DNA of 64,000 nt, taken from positions 434,001 to 498,000 of the forward strand of contig NZ_CP031217.1 of NCBI RefSeq assembly GCF_003346815.1, in the 5' to 3' direction. The first letter of the stretch is position 1. Every line of letters starts with the position of its first letter. Source of the DNA: Halarcobacter bivalviorum (GTDB lineage: Bacteria; Campylobacterota; Campylobacteria; Campylobacterales; Arcobacteraceae). Below are positions 1 to 8,261 of the stretch, piece by piece. The notes below the pieces were generated by a model. It saw only the letters and a list, made by a program, of their open reading frames with translations. It was not told the DNA's origin and searched no databases. Made by a program: the position numbers and the translations under genes.

Positions 1-651
1 TTAGAGTATTTAGGATTAGACCTTTCAAAACATGATATTAGATTTGTAGAAGATAACTGGGAATCTCCAACTTTAGGAGCATGGGGACTTGGTTGGGAAG
101 TATGGCTTGATGGAATGGAAGTAACACAATTTACATATTTCCAACAAGTTGGAGGTCTAGCTTGTGACCCAGTAGCTGTTGAGATTACTTATGGTACAGA
201 AAGATTAGCAATGTATCTACAAGGTGTTGATTCTGTATTTGATATTGTATGGAATAAAAATGACTTTGGAACTACAACTTATGCAGATGTACATAAAGAA
301 GGAGAGTATGAGTTCTCTAAATATAACTTTGAAGTAGCAAATACACAAATGCTATTTAGACACTTTGAAGATGCTTTTAATGAGTGCAAATCTTGTTTAG
401 AAGCAGGGCTTCCTCTTCCAGCTTATGATCAATGTATGATTGCTTCTCATGCTTTTAATACACTAGATGCAAGAAAAGCTATCTCTGTAACAGAGAGACA
501 AAACTATATACTTAAAGTTAGAGAGTTAGCACAAGGTTGTGCTGTACTTTATAAAGAACAAGAAGTTCAAAGACTAGAAAAAGTAGGAAGTGAGTCTGCT
601 AAACAAGCTTTAGCAAATTTAAAAGAGAAAAACCCAGAATTATTTGTTTAG
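1..651 (+). CDS. glyQ: glycyl-tRNA synthetase alpha subunit (5' truncated by window)
   Basis: This is the catalytic alpha chain of the bacterial alpha2beta2 glycyl-tRNA synthetase, which charges tRNA-Gly in the cytosol. The reading frame is open from base 1, so the start lies outside the window. The first visible residues ([19 protein letters not shown], then [13 protein letters not shown]) are the highly conserved core of GlyQ, followed by [10 protein letters not shown]. About 216 residues are visible of a family length near 290. An ATG at 115 is internal and should not be taken as the start. The stop is 9 bp before the next gene, so cotranscription is likely. The beta subunit (glyS) is not in this window. 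Confidence 0.96.
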   Translation, partial: LEYLGLDLSKHDIRFVEDNWESPTLGAWGLGWEVWLDGMEVTQFTYFQQVGGLACDPVAVEITYGTERLAMYLQGVDSVFDIVWNKNDFGTTTYADVHKEGEYEFSKYNFEVANTQMLFRHFEDAFNECKSCLEAGLPLPAYDQCMIASHAFNTLDARKAISVTERQNYILKVRELAQGCAVLYKEQEVQRLEKVGSESAKQALANLKEKNPELFV

Positions 652-660
652 GAATAAATT

Positions 661-1416
661 TTGAAAATAAAAGATATATATAATTTTTTAAATGAGCTTT
701 CACCTTTTGAGCTACAAGAGAAGTGGGATAACTCAGGTCTTTTAATTGGTAACTTTGAAGATGAGGTTAATAAAGTATATATCTCAATAGATTTAGATGA
801 AGAGATAGTTGATACTATGGAGGAAAACTCACTAGTTATCACTCATCATCCTCTAATCTTTTCAGCACTTAGAACAATAAATTATGATACTTATAGTTCT
901 AAGTTAGTAAAAAAATTAATTCAAAAAAATATTGCATTAATTTCAATGCATACAAATATTGATAAAACTCATTTAAATAAATATGTTGCAAAAGAAATTT
1001 TAGGTCTTGATGTAATTGATAGTGAAGAGTTTATCTGTTATGTAATAGTAGATGATAGTTTTGAAAACTTTGCAAAAAGGATTTCAAAAAGTTTAGGATT
1101 AGAATATTTAAAATATGTTAAATGCAATGAAAAAGTAAAAAAAGTTGCTTTAGTAACTGGTGCAGGTATGTCATTAATAAATGAAGTAAAAGCTGATCTG
1201 TTTTTAACAGGAGATATAAAATATCATGATGCTATGGAAGCAAAAGCAAGAGGGATTTCTCTAATTGATATTAGGCATTACGAAAGTGAAAAATACTTCA
1301 GCCCTTTATTAGAGGGACTTATTAGTGAATATTTGAAAAAAAATCAATTAAAAGCTATAATAACAGCTTCAAAAAACCCATTTAAGTTTTGTACACAAGG
1401 AGACACGGTTGAATAA
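661..1416 (+). CDS. NIF3/YbgI family metal-binding protein (GTP cyclohydrolase I type 2-like)
   Basis: A 251-residue member of the NIF3/DUF34 family, which forms toroidal hexamers with a di-metal site; some members are annotated as GTP cyclohydrolase 1 type 2, but the cellular role is not settled. The N-terminus (ELSPFELQEKWDNSGL) is the family signature. Metal-ligand positions are visible as HHPLIF near residue 63, MHTNID near 97 and RHYESE near 200. The start is a TTG 9 bp after the glyQ stop with a GGAAT-type ribosome site. It overlaps the next gene by 8 bp, indicating an operon. Function beyond family membership is inference. Confidence 0.9.
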   Translation: MKIKDIYNFLNELSPFELQEKWDNSGLLIGNFEDEVNKVYISIDLDEEIVDTMEENSLVITHHPLIFSALRTINYDTYSSKLVKKLIQKNIALISMHTNIDKTHLNKYVAKEILGLDVIDSEEFICYVIVDDSFENFAKRISKSLGLEYLKYVKCNEKVKKVALVTGAGMSLINEVKADLFLTGDIKYHDAMEAKARGISLIDIRHYESEKYFSPLLEGLISEYLKKNQLKAIITASKNPFKFCTQGDTVE

Positions 1417-2128
1417 GTATTTACAAGATTTAGTAAAACTATCTAAATATGATAGTTCTATTAGTATGTTTGAACCAAAAATAGAGAATGAAAAAGCAAA
1501 GTTATCTACATTTATTGAAGTAGCAGAAGCTATTAAAACTTCAATTAATGATACATATGCACATATTGATGATGTAAAATCAAAAAGAACAAAAAACAAC
1601 ATTCATTTAGCTGAATTAAAAACAAAATTAGATGATATTTCTAGAAAGCACAATGAAGTTACAAATGAAAAAGAAGTAAAAGCTTTACAATTAGAAGAAG
1701 AGATTGCTAAAGAGCAAATTACTTTTGCAAATGAAGAGATTGAAAGATTAGATGAGATTGCAGCTGCTAAAGAAGAAGAGTTAAAAGAGTTACAAGCTAA
1801 ATTAACAGAAGAAGAAGAATCAATCAAAGAGATTCAAATTGCAGTTGATAATGCTATTGATGAAATTAATCAAGAAAGAAATGTAGTTTATCAACAAAGA
1901 AGTGAATTATTAGAAAAATTTGATAATAAAATTTTAACATTCTATGAAAAAATTAGAAGATGGGCTAAAGATTCAGCAGTGGTTCCTGTTGTAGATCAAG
2001 CGTGTTATGGTTGTTTTATGAAAATTAATGACAAAACTTATTCAGAAGTTATTAAATCAGAAGAGATTATCAACTGTCCACACTGTGGAAGAATTCTTTA
2101 TAAAGAAGTTGAGACTGAAGAGGCTTAA
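1409..2128 (+). CDS. coiled-coil zinc-ribbon protein (C4-type zinc ribbon family)
   Basis: A 239-residue cytosolic protein with a long charged coiled coil (about residues 20-170) and a C-terminal zinc ribbon: CYGC near residue 199 and CPHC near 222 supply four cysteines. This architecture is the bacterial 'C4-type zinc ribbon' family (formerly DUF164), found beside NIF3-like genes in Campylobacterota and beside other housekeeping genes elsewhere; a role in nucleic-acid or translation-related binding is suspected but not shown. It starts with TTG inside the end of the NIF3 gene (8-bp overlap), so translation is probably coupled. Confidence 0.88.
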   Translation: MNKYLQDLVKLSKYDSSISMFEPKIENEKAKLSTFIEVAEAIKTSINDTYAHIDDVKSKRTKNNIHLAELKTKLDDISRKHNEVTNEKEVKALQLEEEIAKEQITFANEEIERLDEIAAAKEEELKELQAKLTEEEESIKEIQIAVDNAIDEINQERNVVYQQRSELLEKFDNKILTFYEKIRRWAKDSAVVPVVDQACYGCFMKINDKTYSEVIKSEEIINCPHCGRILYKEVETEEA

Positions 2129-2130
2129 TT

Positions 2131-3276
2131 TTGAGCCTTTTTAGTTTTTTTTATTATTTACTTACACTATTTATTTATATCCTAGCAATCCCTTATTTAT
2201 TATATAAAACAAGAAATAAAAAATATAAAGAAGCAATTCCTGCTAAGTTTTTTTTGAAAAACAATAACTCTTTTGAAAAGAGTTCTATTTGGTTTCATGT
2301 TTGTTCTATGGGAGAAGCAAAAGCAATAAAACCTCTGGTTGAAAGTTTAGATGAAACAAATATAAGTGTAATAACAAATACAGGTTTTGAAGAAGCTAAA
2401 AGTTTATCTACAAATGTAAGATATCTTCCTTTTGAAATCTTTTTACCCCTATGGATAAATAGACAAAAAGCTTTAGTAGTTATGGAAGCAGAGCTTTGGT
2501 ATTTTCTTTTTCTTTTTGCAAAAAAAAGAGGAGCAAAAACTTATTTAATAAATGCAAGAATTTCAGATAAGTCTTATAACTCTTATAAAAGATTTTCTTT
2601 TTTTTATAAAAAAGTATTTGCAAACATAGATAAAATTTTTGCTCAAACACAAGAAGATAAAGAGAGATTATTAGAACTTGGAGCAAAAGAAGTTGAAGTT
2701 ATTGGAAATATTAAATTAGCCCAACTTCCAAAAGTTACAAAAGAGTTTACTAAACCTGATGAAACATTAATTACAGCAGGAAGTACTCATGAAAAAGAAG
2801 AGGAACTAATTTTAAACGCTTATAAAAGAGAGTTTGGTAAATTAGTAATAGTTCCAAGACATCCAGAGAGATTTGAAAAGGTTGCTAAATTACTTGCTGA
2901 TTATGCAAAGAAAAATTCTCTTTCATTTCATAGATTTTCAAAGCAAGAAGACTTTTCTTCTGATATAATTTTAGTTGATAAATTAGGAGAACTTAATAAT
3001 ATCTACGCAGTTTCAGATATTGTTATTTTAGGAGGAGCCTTTGCTAATGTTGGAGGTCATAATCCTGTAGAACCAGCTTATTTTGGATGTAAGCTTATTT
3101 CAGGAAAGAGAATTTTTAATCAAAAGTCTCTTTTTGAGTGTGTTAAGAACTATAAAATCATTGAAGATGATGAGTTAAAACTGACACTAGAAAATATTAA
3201 AAATATAGAAAAATCATCTTTAGTTCAAAAAGGTGATATAAAGCCAATATTAAAGGAATTAAATGGCATACGATAA
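2131..3276 (+). CDS. waaA: 3-deoxy-D-manno-octulosonic acid (Kdo) transferase
   Basis: WaaA/KdtA adds Kdo from CMP-Kdo to lipid A precursor at the cytoplasmic face of the inner membrane, the first step of LPS core assembly. The 381-residue protein has an N-terminal membrane segment (about residues 3-22), then a GT-B fold. Family signatures include WFHVCSMGEAKA near residue 53, the second-domain GSTHEKEEE near 217 and the CMP-Kdo-binding GGHNPVEPA near 311. The start is TTG two bases after the zinc-ribbon stop. It overlaps the following pseudouridine synthase by 14 bp. Length is slightly below the E. coli enzyme (about 425) but complete. Confidence 0.93.
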   Translation: MSLFSFFYYLLTLFIYILAIPYLLYKTRNKKYKEAIPAKFFLKNNNSFEKSSIWFHVCSMGEAKAIKPLVESLDETNISVITNTGFEEAKSLSTNVRYLPFEIFLPLWINRQKALVVMEAELWYFLFLFAKKRGAKTYLINARISDKSYNSYKRFSFFYKKVFANIDKIFAQTQEDKERLLELGAKEVEVIGNIKLAQLPKVTKEFTKPDETLITAGSTHEKEEELILNAYKREFGKLVIVPRHPERFEKVAKLLADYAKKNSLSFHRFSKQEDFSSDIILVDKLGELNNIYAVSDIVILGGAFANVGGHNPVEPAYFGCKLISGKRIFNQKSLFECVKNYKIIEDDELKLTLENIKNIEKSSLVQKGDIKPILKELNGIR

Positions 3277-4009
3277 AGCATACAAAGTTCTTGCAAAACA
3301 AGAAGGAATTTCAAATTCAAAAGCAAAAGAGCTTATTGATAAAGGTTTAGTAAGAGCTCAAGGGAAAAAAGTATTAATTGCAAGAGGTGAAATTGATATA
3401 AATACTAAATTTTCAGTAAAAGATGTTGCTGATGTTAAAGTGATTTTTCAAGATAATGATATTTTAGCTGTAAATAAACCAGCTTTTTTAACCTCTGATG
3501 AAATAGCTAAAAAGTACCCAAAAGCAATTATGCTTAATAGACTTGATAAAGAGACAAGTGGTGTAATGCTTTTTGCAAAGAATGAAGAGTTTCAGAAAAA
3601 AGCGATTAAAGAGTTTAAATCAAATAATGTCTATAAAGAGTATGTAGCAATTGTTGATGGAAAAGTTATTGATGAAATCGAGATTGATAAACCAATTTTA
3701 ACTACAAAAGATAGAGGACAAGCAAAATCAAAAGTAGATAAAAAAGGGAAACCAGCAAAAACAACTGTTTATCCAATGTTTGTTGAGGGAAATAAATCAA
3801 AAGTAAGAGTAGTAATTGATACAGGAAGAACTCATCAAATTCGTGTGCACTTAAATTATATTGGTTTACCTATTATTGGAGATACAATTTATGGAAAACC
3901 AGTAGCTAATATTAATAGAGTATTACTTCATTCAAAAAGAACAAAAATATTTGATTATGATTTTGAAGCTGTAGAGCCAAGAGAATTTAAGGTGTATGAC
4001 TTTAATTAA
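3263..4009 (+). CDS. RluA-family pseudouridine synthase
   Basis: Converts uridine to pseudouridine in structured RNA, probably rRNA. An N-terminal S4-like RNA-binding segment (about residues 1-60) precedes the catalytic domain, whose motif RLDKETSG (residues 93-100) carries the catalytic Asp95. The later GRTHQIRVHL stretch is the family's second signature. At 248 residues it is compact compared with RluC/RluD (about 320). Which uridine is modified cannot be told from sequence. It overlaps waaA by 14 bp and is followed by a terminator-like hairpin. Confidence 0.92.
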   Translation: MAYDKAYKVLAKQEGISNSKAKELIDKGLVRAQGKKVLIARGEIDINTKFSVKDVADVKVIFQDNDILAVNKPAFLTSDEIAKKYPKAIMLNRLDKETSGVMLFAKNEEFQKKAIKEFKSNNVYKEYVAIVDGKVIDEIEIDKPILTTKDRGQAKSKVDKKGKPAKTTVYPMFVEGNKSKVRVVIDTGRTHQIRVHLNYIGLPIIGDTIYGKPVANINRVLLHSKRTKIFDYDFEAVEPREFKVYDFN

Positions 4010-4030
4010 AATTTAAGTTTACTAAAATCT

Positions 4031-4055
4031 AAATCTCCCTTATTTTGGGAGTTTT
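4031..4055 (+). terminator. intrinsic terminator after rluA-like gene
   Basis: CTCCC (4035-4039), a 7-nt loop and GGGAG (4047-4051) followed by TTTT, with outer A/T pairs. It closes the glyQ-rluA operon before the ffh promoter. Confidence 0.6.
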
Positions 4056-4124
4056 AGAAAAAAATAAATTTAAAAAATCCTTAAATCTTAAAAAGGTTTA
4101 AACTAACTTAAAGTATATTTTTAA

Positions 4125-4130
4125 TATAAT
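4125..4130 (+). promoter_or_regulatory. -10 box of ffh promoter
   Basis: Perfect TATAAT at 4125-4130, lying after the upstream terminator and about 33 bp before the ffh start. No clear -35 is seen, which is usual for Campylobacterota sigma70 promoters. The predicted transcript start is near 4137. Confidence 0.55.
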
Positions 4131-4162
4131 CCACAAAATTTATAAAAAGTTTGGAGTTTATT

Positions 4163-5524
4163 TTGTTTGATTCACTAACCGGTTCGATAAGAAATGCTGT
4201 TAATAAAATAAGACATAAAGATGACGCTGCTTCTCTAAAAAAAGCAGTTTTAGAACTTAGAAAATCATTATTAAAAGCTGATGTTCATCACAAGACGACA
4301 AAAGATTTAGTAACGGCAATTGAATTAGAAACAAAAAAGAATGGTATTGGACAAGATTCATTCTTAAAAGCATTAAGAGACGAATTAACAAATGTTCTTA
4401 CTACAGAAGGAAATCAAGGTTTTGTTTTCGCTTCTACTCCTCCAACAACTATTTTAATGACAGGGCTTCAAGGTTCTGGTAAGACAACAACAACTGGTAA
4501 GTTAGCAAATTATTTAAAATTAAGAAAGAAAAAAGTTTTAGTAGCTGCTTGTGACTTACAAAGATTAGCAGCGGTTGAACAATTAAAACAAATTGCAGCT
4601 CAAATTGAAGTAGATATTTACTTTGATGATAATGAAAAAGATCCAATTAAAATTGCATTAGCAGCACAAGAAAAAGCTAAAAAAGAGCATTTTGATGTTC
4701 TTTTAATAGATACAGCTGGACGACTTGCAATTGATGAAGAGTTAATGCAACAACTTCATGATGTAAAAAAAGCAGTAAATCCAAATGAGATTTTTTATGT
4801 TGCAGATTCTTTAACAGGACATGATGCAACTAAAACAGCAACTACATTCAAAGAAAAAATTGGTATTGATGGAGTTGTTCTTTCTAAATATGATGGTGAT
4901 ACTAAAGGTGGTGTTGCTATCTCTATTGCACATCAAGTTGGAGTACCTTTAAGATTTATTGGTATTGGTGAAAAAATGCCAGACCTTGAAGTATTTATCC
5001 CAGATAGAATTGTTTCTAGATTAATGGGAGCAGGGGATATTGAAGGTCTTGCAGAAAAAACAGCTGCAGTTATTGATGAGAAAAAAGCAAAAGAAGTATC
5101 TAAAAAGATTAAAAAAGGTGAATTTAACTTTAATGACTTTTTAGATCAATTATCAATGATGAGTAAATTAGGTTCTATGAAATCAATTCTTGGAATGATT
5201 CCAGGTCTTTCTCAAATGGCTGGACCGATAAAAGATATGGATTTTGAAAATTCTGATGAGATTAAAAGAATTAAAGCTTTAATTGGTTCTATGACTCCTA
5301 AAGAAAGAGAAAATCCAGATTTAATGAATCCAAGTAGAAAAAGAAGAATTTCTGTTGGTTCTGGACTTTCAGAGATGCAAGTAAATAAAATATTAAAGCA
5401 ATTCAAAAATGCTTCAAAAATGGCTAAGAAACTTTCTTCTAAAGGTGGAATGAAAGGTTTACAAAATATGATGAAGCAGATGCAAGGTGCAGGTGGTCCA
5501 GGAGGACTAAACTTACCTAGATAA
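4163..5524 (+). CDS. ffh: signal recognition particle GTPase Ffh
   Basis: Ffh binds 4.5S RNA and signal sequences and delivers ribosomes to FtsY and SecYEG. The 453-residue protein has an N domain (1-85), a G domain with P-loop TGLQGSGKTT, DTAGRLAID and SKYDGDTKGG, and a methionine-rich M domain ending in a Gly/Met-rich tail. The start is TTG at 4163 (MFDSLTGSI), because GGAG at 4153-4156 sits 6 bp upstream and this matches the family N-terminus; a TTG at 4151 would overlap the ribosome site. It has its own -10 box upstream. No 4.5S RNA gene was found next to it. Confidence 0.97.
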   Translation: MFDSLTGSIRNAVNKIRHKDDAASLKKAVLELRKSLLKADVHHKTTKDLVTAIELETKKNGIGQDSFLKALRDELTNVLTTEGNQGFVFASTPPTTILMTGLQGSGKTTTTGKLANYLKLRKKKVLVAACDLQRLAAVEQLKQIAAQIEVDIYFDDNEKDPIKIALAAQEKAKKEHFDVLLIDTAGRLAIDEELMQQLHDVKKAVNPNEIFYVADSLTGHDATKTATTFKEKIGIDGVVLSKYDGDTKGGVAISIAHQVGVPLRFIGIGEKMPDLEVFIPDRIVSRLMGAGDIEGLAEKTAAVIDEKKAKEVSKKIKKGEFNFNDFLDQLSMMSKLGSMKSILGMIPGLSQMAGPIKDMDFENSDEIKRIKALIGSMTPKERENPDLMNPSRKRRISVGSGLSEMQVNKILKQFKNASKMAKKLSSKGGMKGLQNMMKQMQGAGGPGGLNLPR

Positions 5525-5536
5525 GGTAATAATTAA

Positions 5537-5590
5537 ATAGTATTGAGTTGTAAACTTAAAAATAAAGAAGAGTTTAGAATTCAATACTAT
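5537..5590 (+). promoter_or_regulatory. long stem-loop in the ffh-rpsP intergenic region
   Basis: Positions 5537-5556 pair with 5571-5590 across a 14-nt loop: 20 positions, one mismatch (G50/G77) and one G-U pair. There is no T-tract after it, so it is not a standard terminator. It lies 22 bp upstream of rpsP and may act in processing, stability or leader control of the rpsP message. Confidence 0.6.
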
Positions 5591-5612
5591 AAATAAACAG
5601 AAGGAAAAAAAC

Positions 5613-5843
5613 ATGACAGTAATTAGATTAACTAGAATGGGTAGAAATAAAAAACCATTTTACAGAATCGTTGTAACAGACTCTAGAAAAAGAAGAGATT
5701 CAGGATGGATTGAATCTATTGGATACTATAACCCAGTTGTAGAGCCAAAAATATTAAAATTAGATGAAGAGAGATACAACTATTGGTTAAGCGTTGGTGC
5801 TAAACCATCTGAGAGAGTTAAGAAATTAGCTGAAAAAAAGTAA
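5613..5843 (+). CDS. rpsP: 30S ribosomal protein S16
   Basis: S16 is an assembly protein of the small ribosomal subunit. The 76-residue product shows the whole family pattern: [19 protein letters not shown] at the start, [19 protein letters not shown] in the middle, and [14 protein letters not shown] near the end. A good AGAAGGA ribosome site precedes the ATG. It heads the rpsP-khpA-rimM group typical of bacteria and is preceded by a long stem-loop. Confidence 0.98.
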   Translation: MTVIRLTRMGRNKKPFYRIVVTDSRKRRDSGWIESIGYYNPVVEPKILKLDEERYNYWLSVGAKPSERVKKLAEKK

Positions 5844-5863
5844 ATTTATTATAAGATTTTATC

Positions 5864-6103
5864 ATGATTACTAAATTTATAGAAAACTATGCAAAACTTA
5901 TAGTGAGTTACCCAGAAGATGTTAGTCTTTCAACTAATATAGTTGATGAGACTTTTACTGAGATTACTATTAAAGCTAATAGTGCAGATATCGGTAAGCT
6001 TATCGGTAAAAATGGTAACATGATAAATGCACTTAAAACTATGGCAAATGGTTGCAAGGCAAAAGATGGTGTATCTTACAAAATACAAGTGTTATCTATT
6101 TAA
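5864..6103 (+). CDS. khpA: KH-domain RNA-binding protein KhpA
   Basis: A 79-residue single-KH protein; the GxxG RNA-binding loop is GKNG within IGKLIGKNGNMINAL. KhpA (YlqC) is encoded between rpsP and rimM in many bacteria and binds RNA, often as a partner of KhpB. Its stop codon overlaps the rimM start (TAATG at 6101-6105), so translation of the two is coupled. Confidence 0.92.
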   Translation: MITKFIENYAKLIVSYPEDVSLSTNIVDETFTEITIKANSADIGKLIGKNGNMINALKTMANGCKAKDGVSYKIQVLSI

Positions 6104-6633
6104 TGAATGATAAAATCTACGTTGCTAAATTAGGAAAAGCAGTAGGATTAAAAGGTCATTTAAGACTTTTTATTGACTCTGATTTTCCTGAGCAATTTAA
6201 AAAAGGCGCAAGCTTTACTACTAACAAAAAACTTGATTTAACTATTGAAGAATACAATCCAAATAGAGATTTAATTAAATTTGTTGATTATGATGATGTA
6301 GATACAGCTAAAAAGCTTACTAATCAATTTTTATATGTATCTATAGAACAAACTAAACAAAGCTGTAATTTAAAAGATAATGAGCACTTTTGGTTTGATA
6401 TAATTGATTGTGAAATTCTTGAAGAAAGCAAGCAACTTGGTAAAGTTGTTGAAATCCACAGATATCCTTTAACTGATTATTTAGAAATTAAAACTTCAAA
6501 TGATTTAGTAGAGCAAGGATTTCCAAAAACTTTTTTAGTACCTTATGATATGAGTTCTTATATTTTAGAGGTAGATATTGAAAATAAAACTATAAAGACA
6601 AATAAAGCTTATGAGATACTAGAAAACTCGTAA
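6103..6633 (+). CDS. rimM: ribosome maturation factor RimM
   Basis: RimM helps mature the 30S head around S19. The 176-residue protein has the N-terminal RimM barrel (IYVAKLGKAVGLKGHLRL) and a C-terminal PRC-barrel half (FWFDIIDCEIL, then FLVPYDMSSYI). I place the start at ATG 6103, overlapping the khpA stop, because upstream in-frame sequence is khpA coding and the protein then begins at the family start. In many genomes trmD and rplS follow; here the next gene is convergent and unrelated. Confidence 0.95.
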   Translation: MNDKIYVAKLGKAVGLKGHLRLFIDSDFPEQFKKGASFTTNKKLDLTIEEYNPNRDLIKFVDYDDVDTAKKLTNQFLYVSIEQTKQSCNLKDNEHFWFDIIDCEILEESKQLGKVVEIHRYPLTDYLEIKTSNDLVEQGFPKTFLVPYDMSSYILEVDIENKTIKTNKAYEILENS

Positions 6634-6643
6634 AAGTTTTCTA
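6620..6643. terminator. bidirectional hairpin between rimM and the convergent SPOR-like gene
   Basis: A perfect 9-bp stem (6620-6628 with 6635-6643) with a 6-nt loop overlaps the stop codons of both convergent genes. Flanking A/T runs fit termination in either direction, but the T-tracts are short. Confidence 0.45.
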
Positions 6644-7813
6644 ATATTTACATCTCTTTTCATACTCTTCTTTAGTAAAGTCTACTAAATAAGCCTCTTT
6701 ATATCCACTTTCCATTAATGTATTAAATACTTTAGTTCTTTCTTTCATAGAGTCATATGGACCAAAGTAAATCTCTATTCTATTTTTTGTATCTCTACAT
6801 AAAGATATCTTCTTATCAATGTTTTCTATTTTTTCTAAATACTCTTTATGTAAATCACCTTTTATTACAGCAACATTAATAAATGGTAAGAATAGATTTG
6901 CATTCATTATTTCATCTTCTTTTGTAGGGATAGGTGTTTCTTCTATAGGAAGGTTTACATCTGTAGGAACTTGAGTCTCTTCATTATTTGATGTAGTTGA
7001 AGTTTCCTCTTTCATCTCATCAGTATTAGTAGTAGAGTTTTCTTTATTATCATTAACAATTTCTGTCATAGTAGAAGTAGTTTTTTTATTCTCTAACTCT
7101 TTTAATAATTGATTTTTTTGATCTTCAAACTCTTGTTTTATTTGAGCTTGAAATTTTAAAAACTCTTCTTGTTCTTTTTGAATAGCAACCTGTCTCTCTT
7201 CTAATAATTGTTTCTCTTTTTCTAAAGCTTCTTTCTCTTTTGCAAGTTTTTCTTCTTCTTTTTTCTTTTCATCTTCTAAAGCTTTTTGTTCAGCTTCTTT
7301 TCTTTTTTGTTCTTCTTCTTGAATTCTTTTTTCTTCAGCTTCAAGCTCTTCTTTATCAAGAATTTCTGTTTTAGTTAACATTTTAAGTTTTTGATTTAAT
7401 TTATTTTTATCAATATCATTAATATCTACTTCAGGTTTTTTTTCTACTTTAATAGCTTGTGCTTTAGGCATCTCTTCTTTCACTTCTTCATCATCATAAA
7501 AACCTGTTAAGTAAAGAATAGTACCAATTGTAAGTATAATTGAAAGACCAGCAATAACTGCAATTAATAGTTTAAGAATTTTTGGCTTTTTCTTTTGTAC
7601 CGGAGCTTCATCATTATCTTCATTTTCAATAGTATTATTATCATAATCACTATTTTGTGAAACATCATCTATTCCCTCTGTATTTGTAAGCTCATTTTGT
7701 TCTTCATTATTTGGAACGGGTTCAAGTGAATCTTCATTTGAATCAAAGTTTTGATCTTTATCTTGTTCTAAACCTAACTCTTCAATTATTTCTTGATCTG
7801 TTTTTTCTGCCAT
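6641..7813 (-). CDS. membrane-anchored coiled-coil protein with SPOR-like C-terminus
   Basis: The 390-residue protein has an acidic, Asn/Glu-rich cytoplasmic N-terminus (1-72), one membrane segment (about 79-103), a long Lys/Glu/Gln coiled coil (about 125-255), a low-complexity Thr/Glu linker, and a folded C-terminal 85 residues containing IYFGPYDSMKERTKVFNTL and GYKEAYLVDF. That last pattern resembles the SPOR peptidoglycan-binding fold, but I cannot confirm it. A bitopic protein with a periplasmic coiled coil ending in a wall-binding module would fit. It is the last gene of the flgG group (4 bp after the preceding gene), hinting at a role tied to the flagellum or to the wall near it. Function unknown. 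Confidence 0.7.
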   Translation of the reverse strand: MAEKTDQEIIEELGLEQDKDQNFDSNEDSLEPVPNNEEQNELTNTEGIDDVSQNSDYDNNTIENEDNDEAPVQKKKPKILKLLIAVIAGLSIILTIGTILYLTGFYDDEEVKEEMPKAQAIKVEKKPEVDINDIDKNKLNQKLKMLTKTEILDKEELEAEEKRIQEEEQKRKEAEQKALEDEKKKEEEKLAKEKEALEKEKQLLEERQVAIQKEQEEFLKFQAQIKQEFEDQKNQLLKELENKKTTSTMTEIVNDNKENSTTNTDEMKEETSTTSNNEETQVPTDVNLPIEETPIPTKEDEIMNANLFLPFINVAVIKGDLHKEYLEKIENIDKKISLCRDTKNRIEIYFGPYDSMKERTKVFNTLMESGYKEAYLVDFTKEEYEKRCKY

Positions 7814-7816
7814 TTG

Positions 7817-8242
7817 TTACTCTTTATTTTGTTTTCTTTTTTCTCTTTGCTTTGCTAAGATTTTTTCTTTGTTTTTTTTATAATACTCTTTTCTATACTC
7901 TTTTAACTCTTCTTTCTTTCTCTCTCTATAAGCTTTATCATAATTAAGTCTCTCTTTTTTATTCTCTTTATAATAATCTTTTTTTTGTTTTTTATAATCT
8001 TCAATTTTTTTTATAATTTGATCTTTTCGATCATCAATATGCGTTTTTTGCTTTTTTGCAATTAACTTCATATTTTTTAGAAAGTTCTCTTCATTTAACT
8101 CTTCAGAATAATCTATTTCTTTAAAGTCTTTATACTTAGCAGGAGAATCTTTAGTTTTACTTTTTAAATAATATTCTCTTTTTTTCTTTTTATGTTTTAA
8201 AAAATTCTCTTCTCTAAGTTTTTTTAGTTTTTCTAAATCCAT
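7817..8242 (-). CDS. Lys/Glu/Tyr-rich helical protein of unknown function
   Basis: A 141-residue protein made almost entirely of charged helix: runs such as LKHKKKKREYYLK, KKDYYKENKKERL and EYRKEYYKKNKEK. It has no signal peptide, no membrane segment and no recognisable domain, and is strongly basic in the second half. It lies between flgG and the SPOR-like gene, 19 bp after flgG on the same strand and 3 bp before the next, so it is probably translated from the flgG transcript. The composition is extreme but the frame is clean and spaced like a true operon member. I do not recognise it. Confidence 0.65.
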   Translation of the reverse strand: MDLEKLKKLREENFLKHKKKKREYYLKSKTKDSPAKYKDFKEIDYSEELNEENFLKNMKLIAKKQKTHIDDRKDQIIKKIEDYKKQKKDYYKENKKERLNYDKAYRERKKEELKEYRKEYYKKNKEKILAKQREKRKQNKE

Positions 8243-8261
8243 GGACTTATATAATTAACTA

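Noticed and set aside
4010-4150. Possible 4.5S RNA gene next to ffh
   Set aside because: The gap holds only a short terminator and a promoter; there is no SRP-RNA-like long helix with the conserved tetraloop.
7711-7947. 78-codon plus-strand frame opposite the SPOR-like gene
   Set aside because: Phe/Leu-rich shadow of Lys/Glu coiled-coil codons, spanning the junction of two real minus-strand genes.
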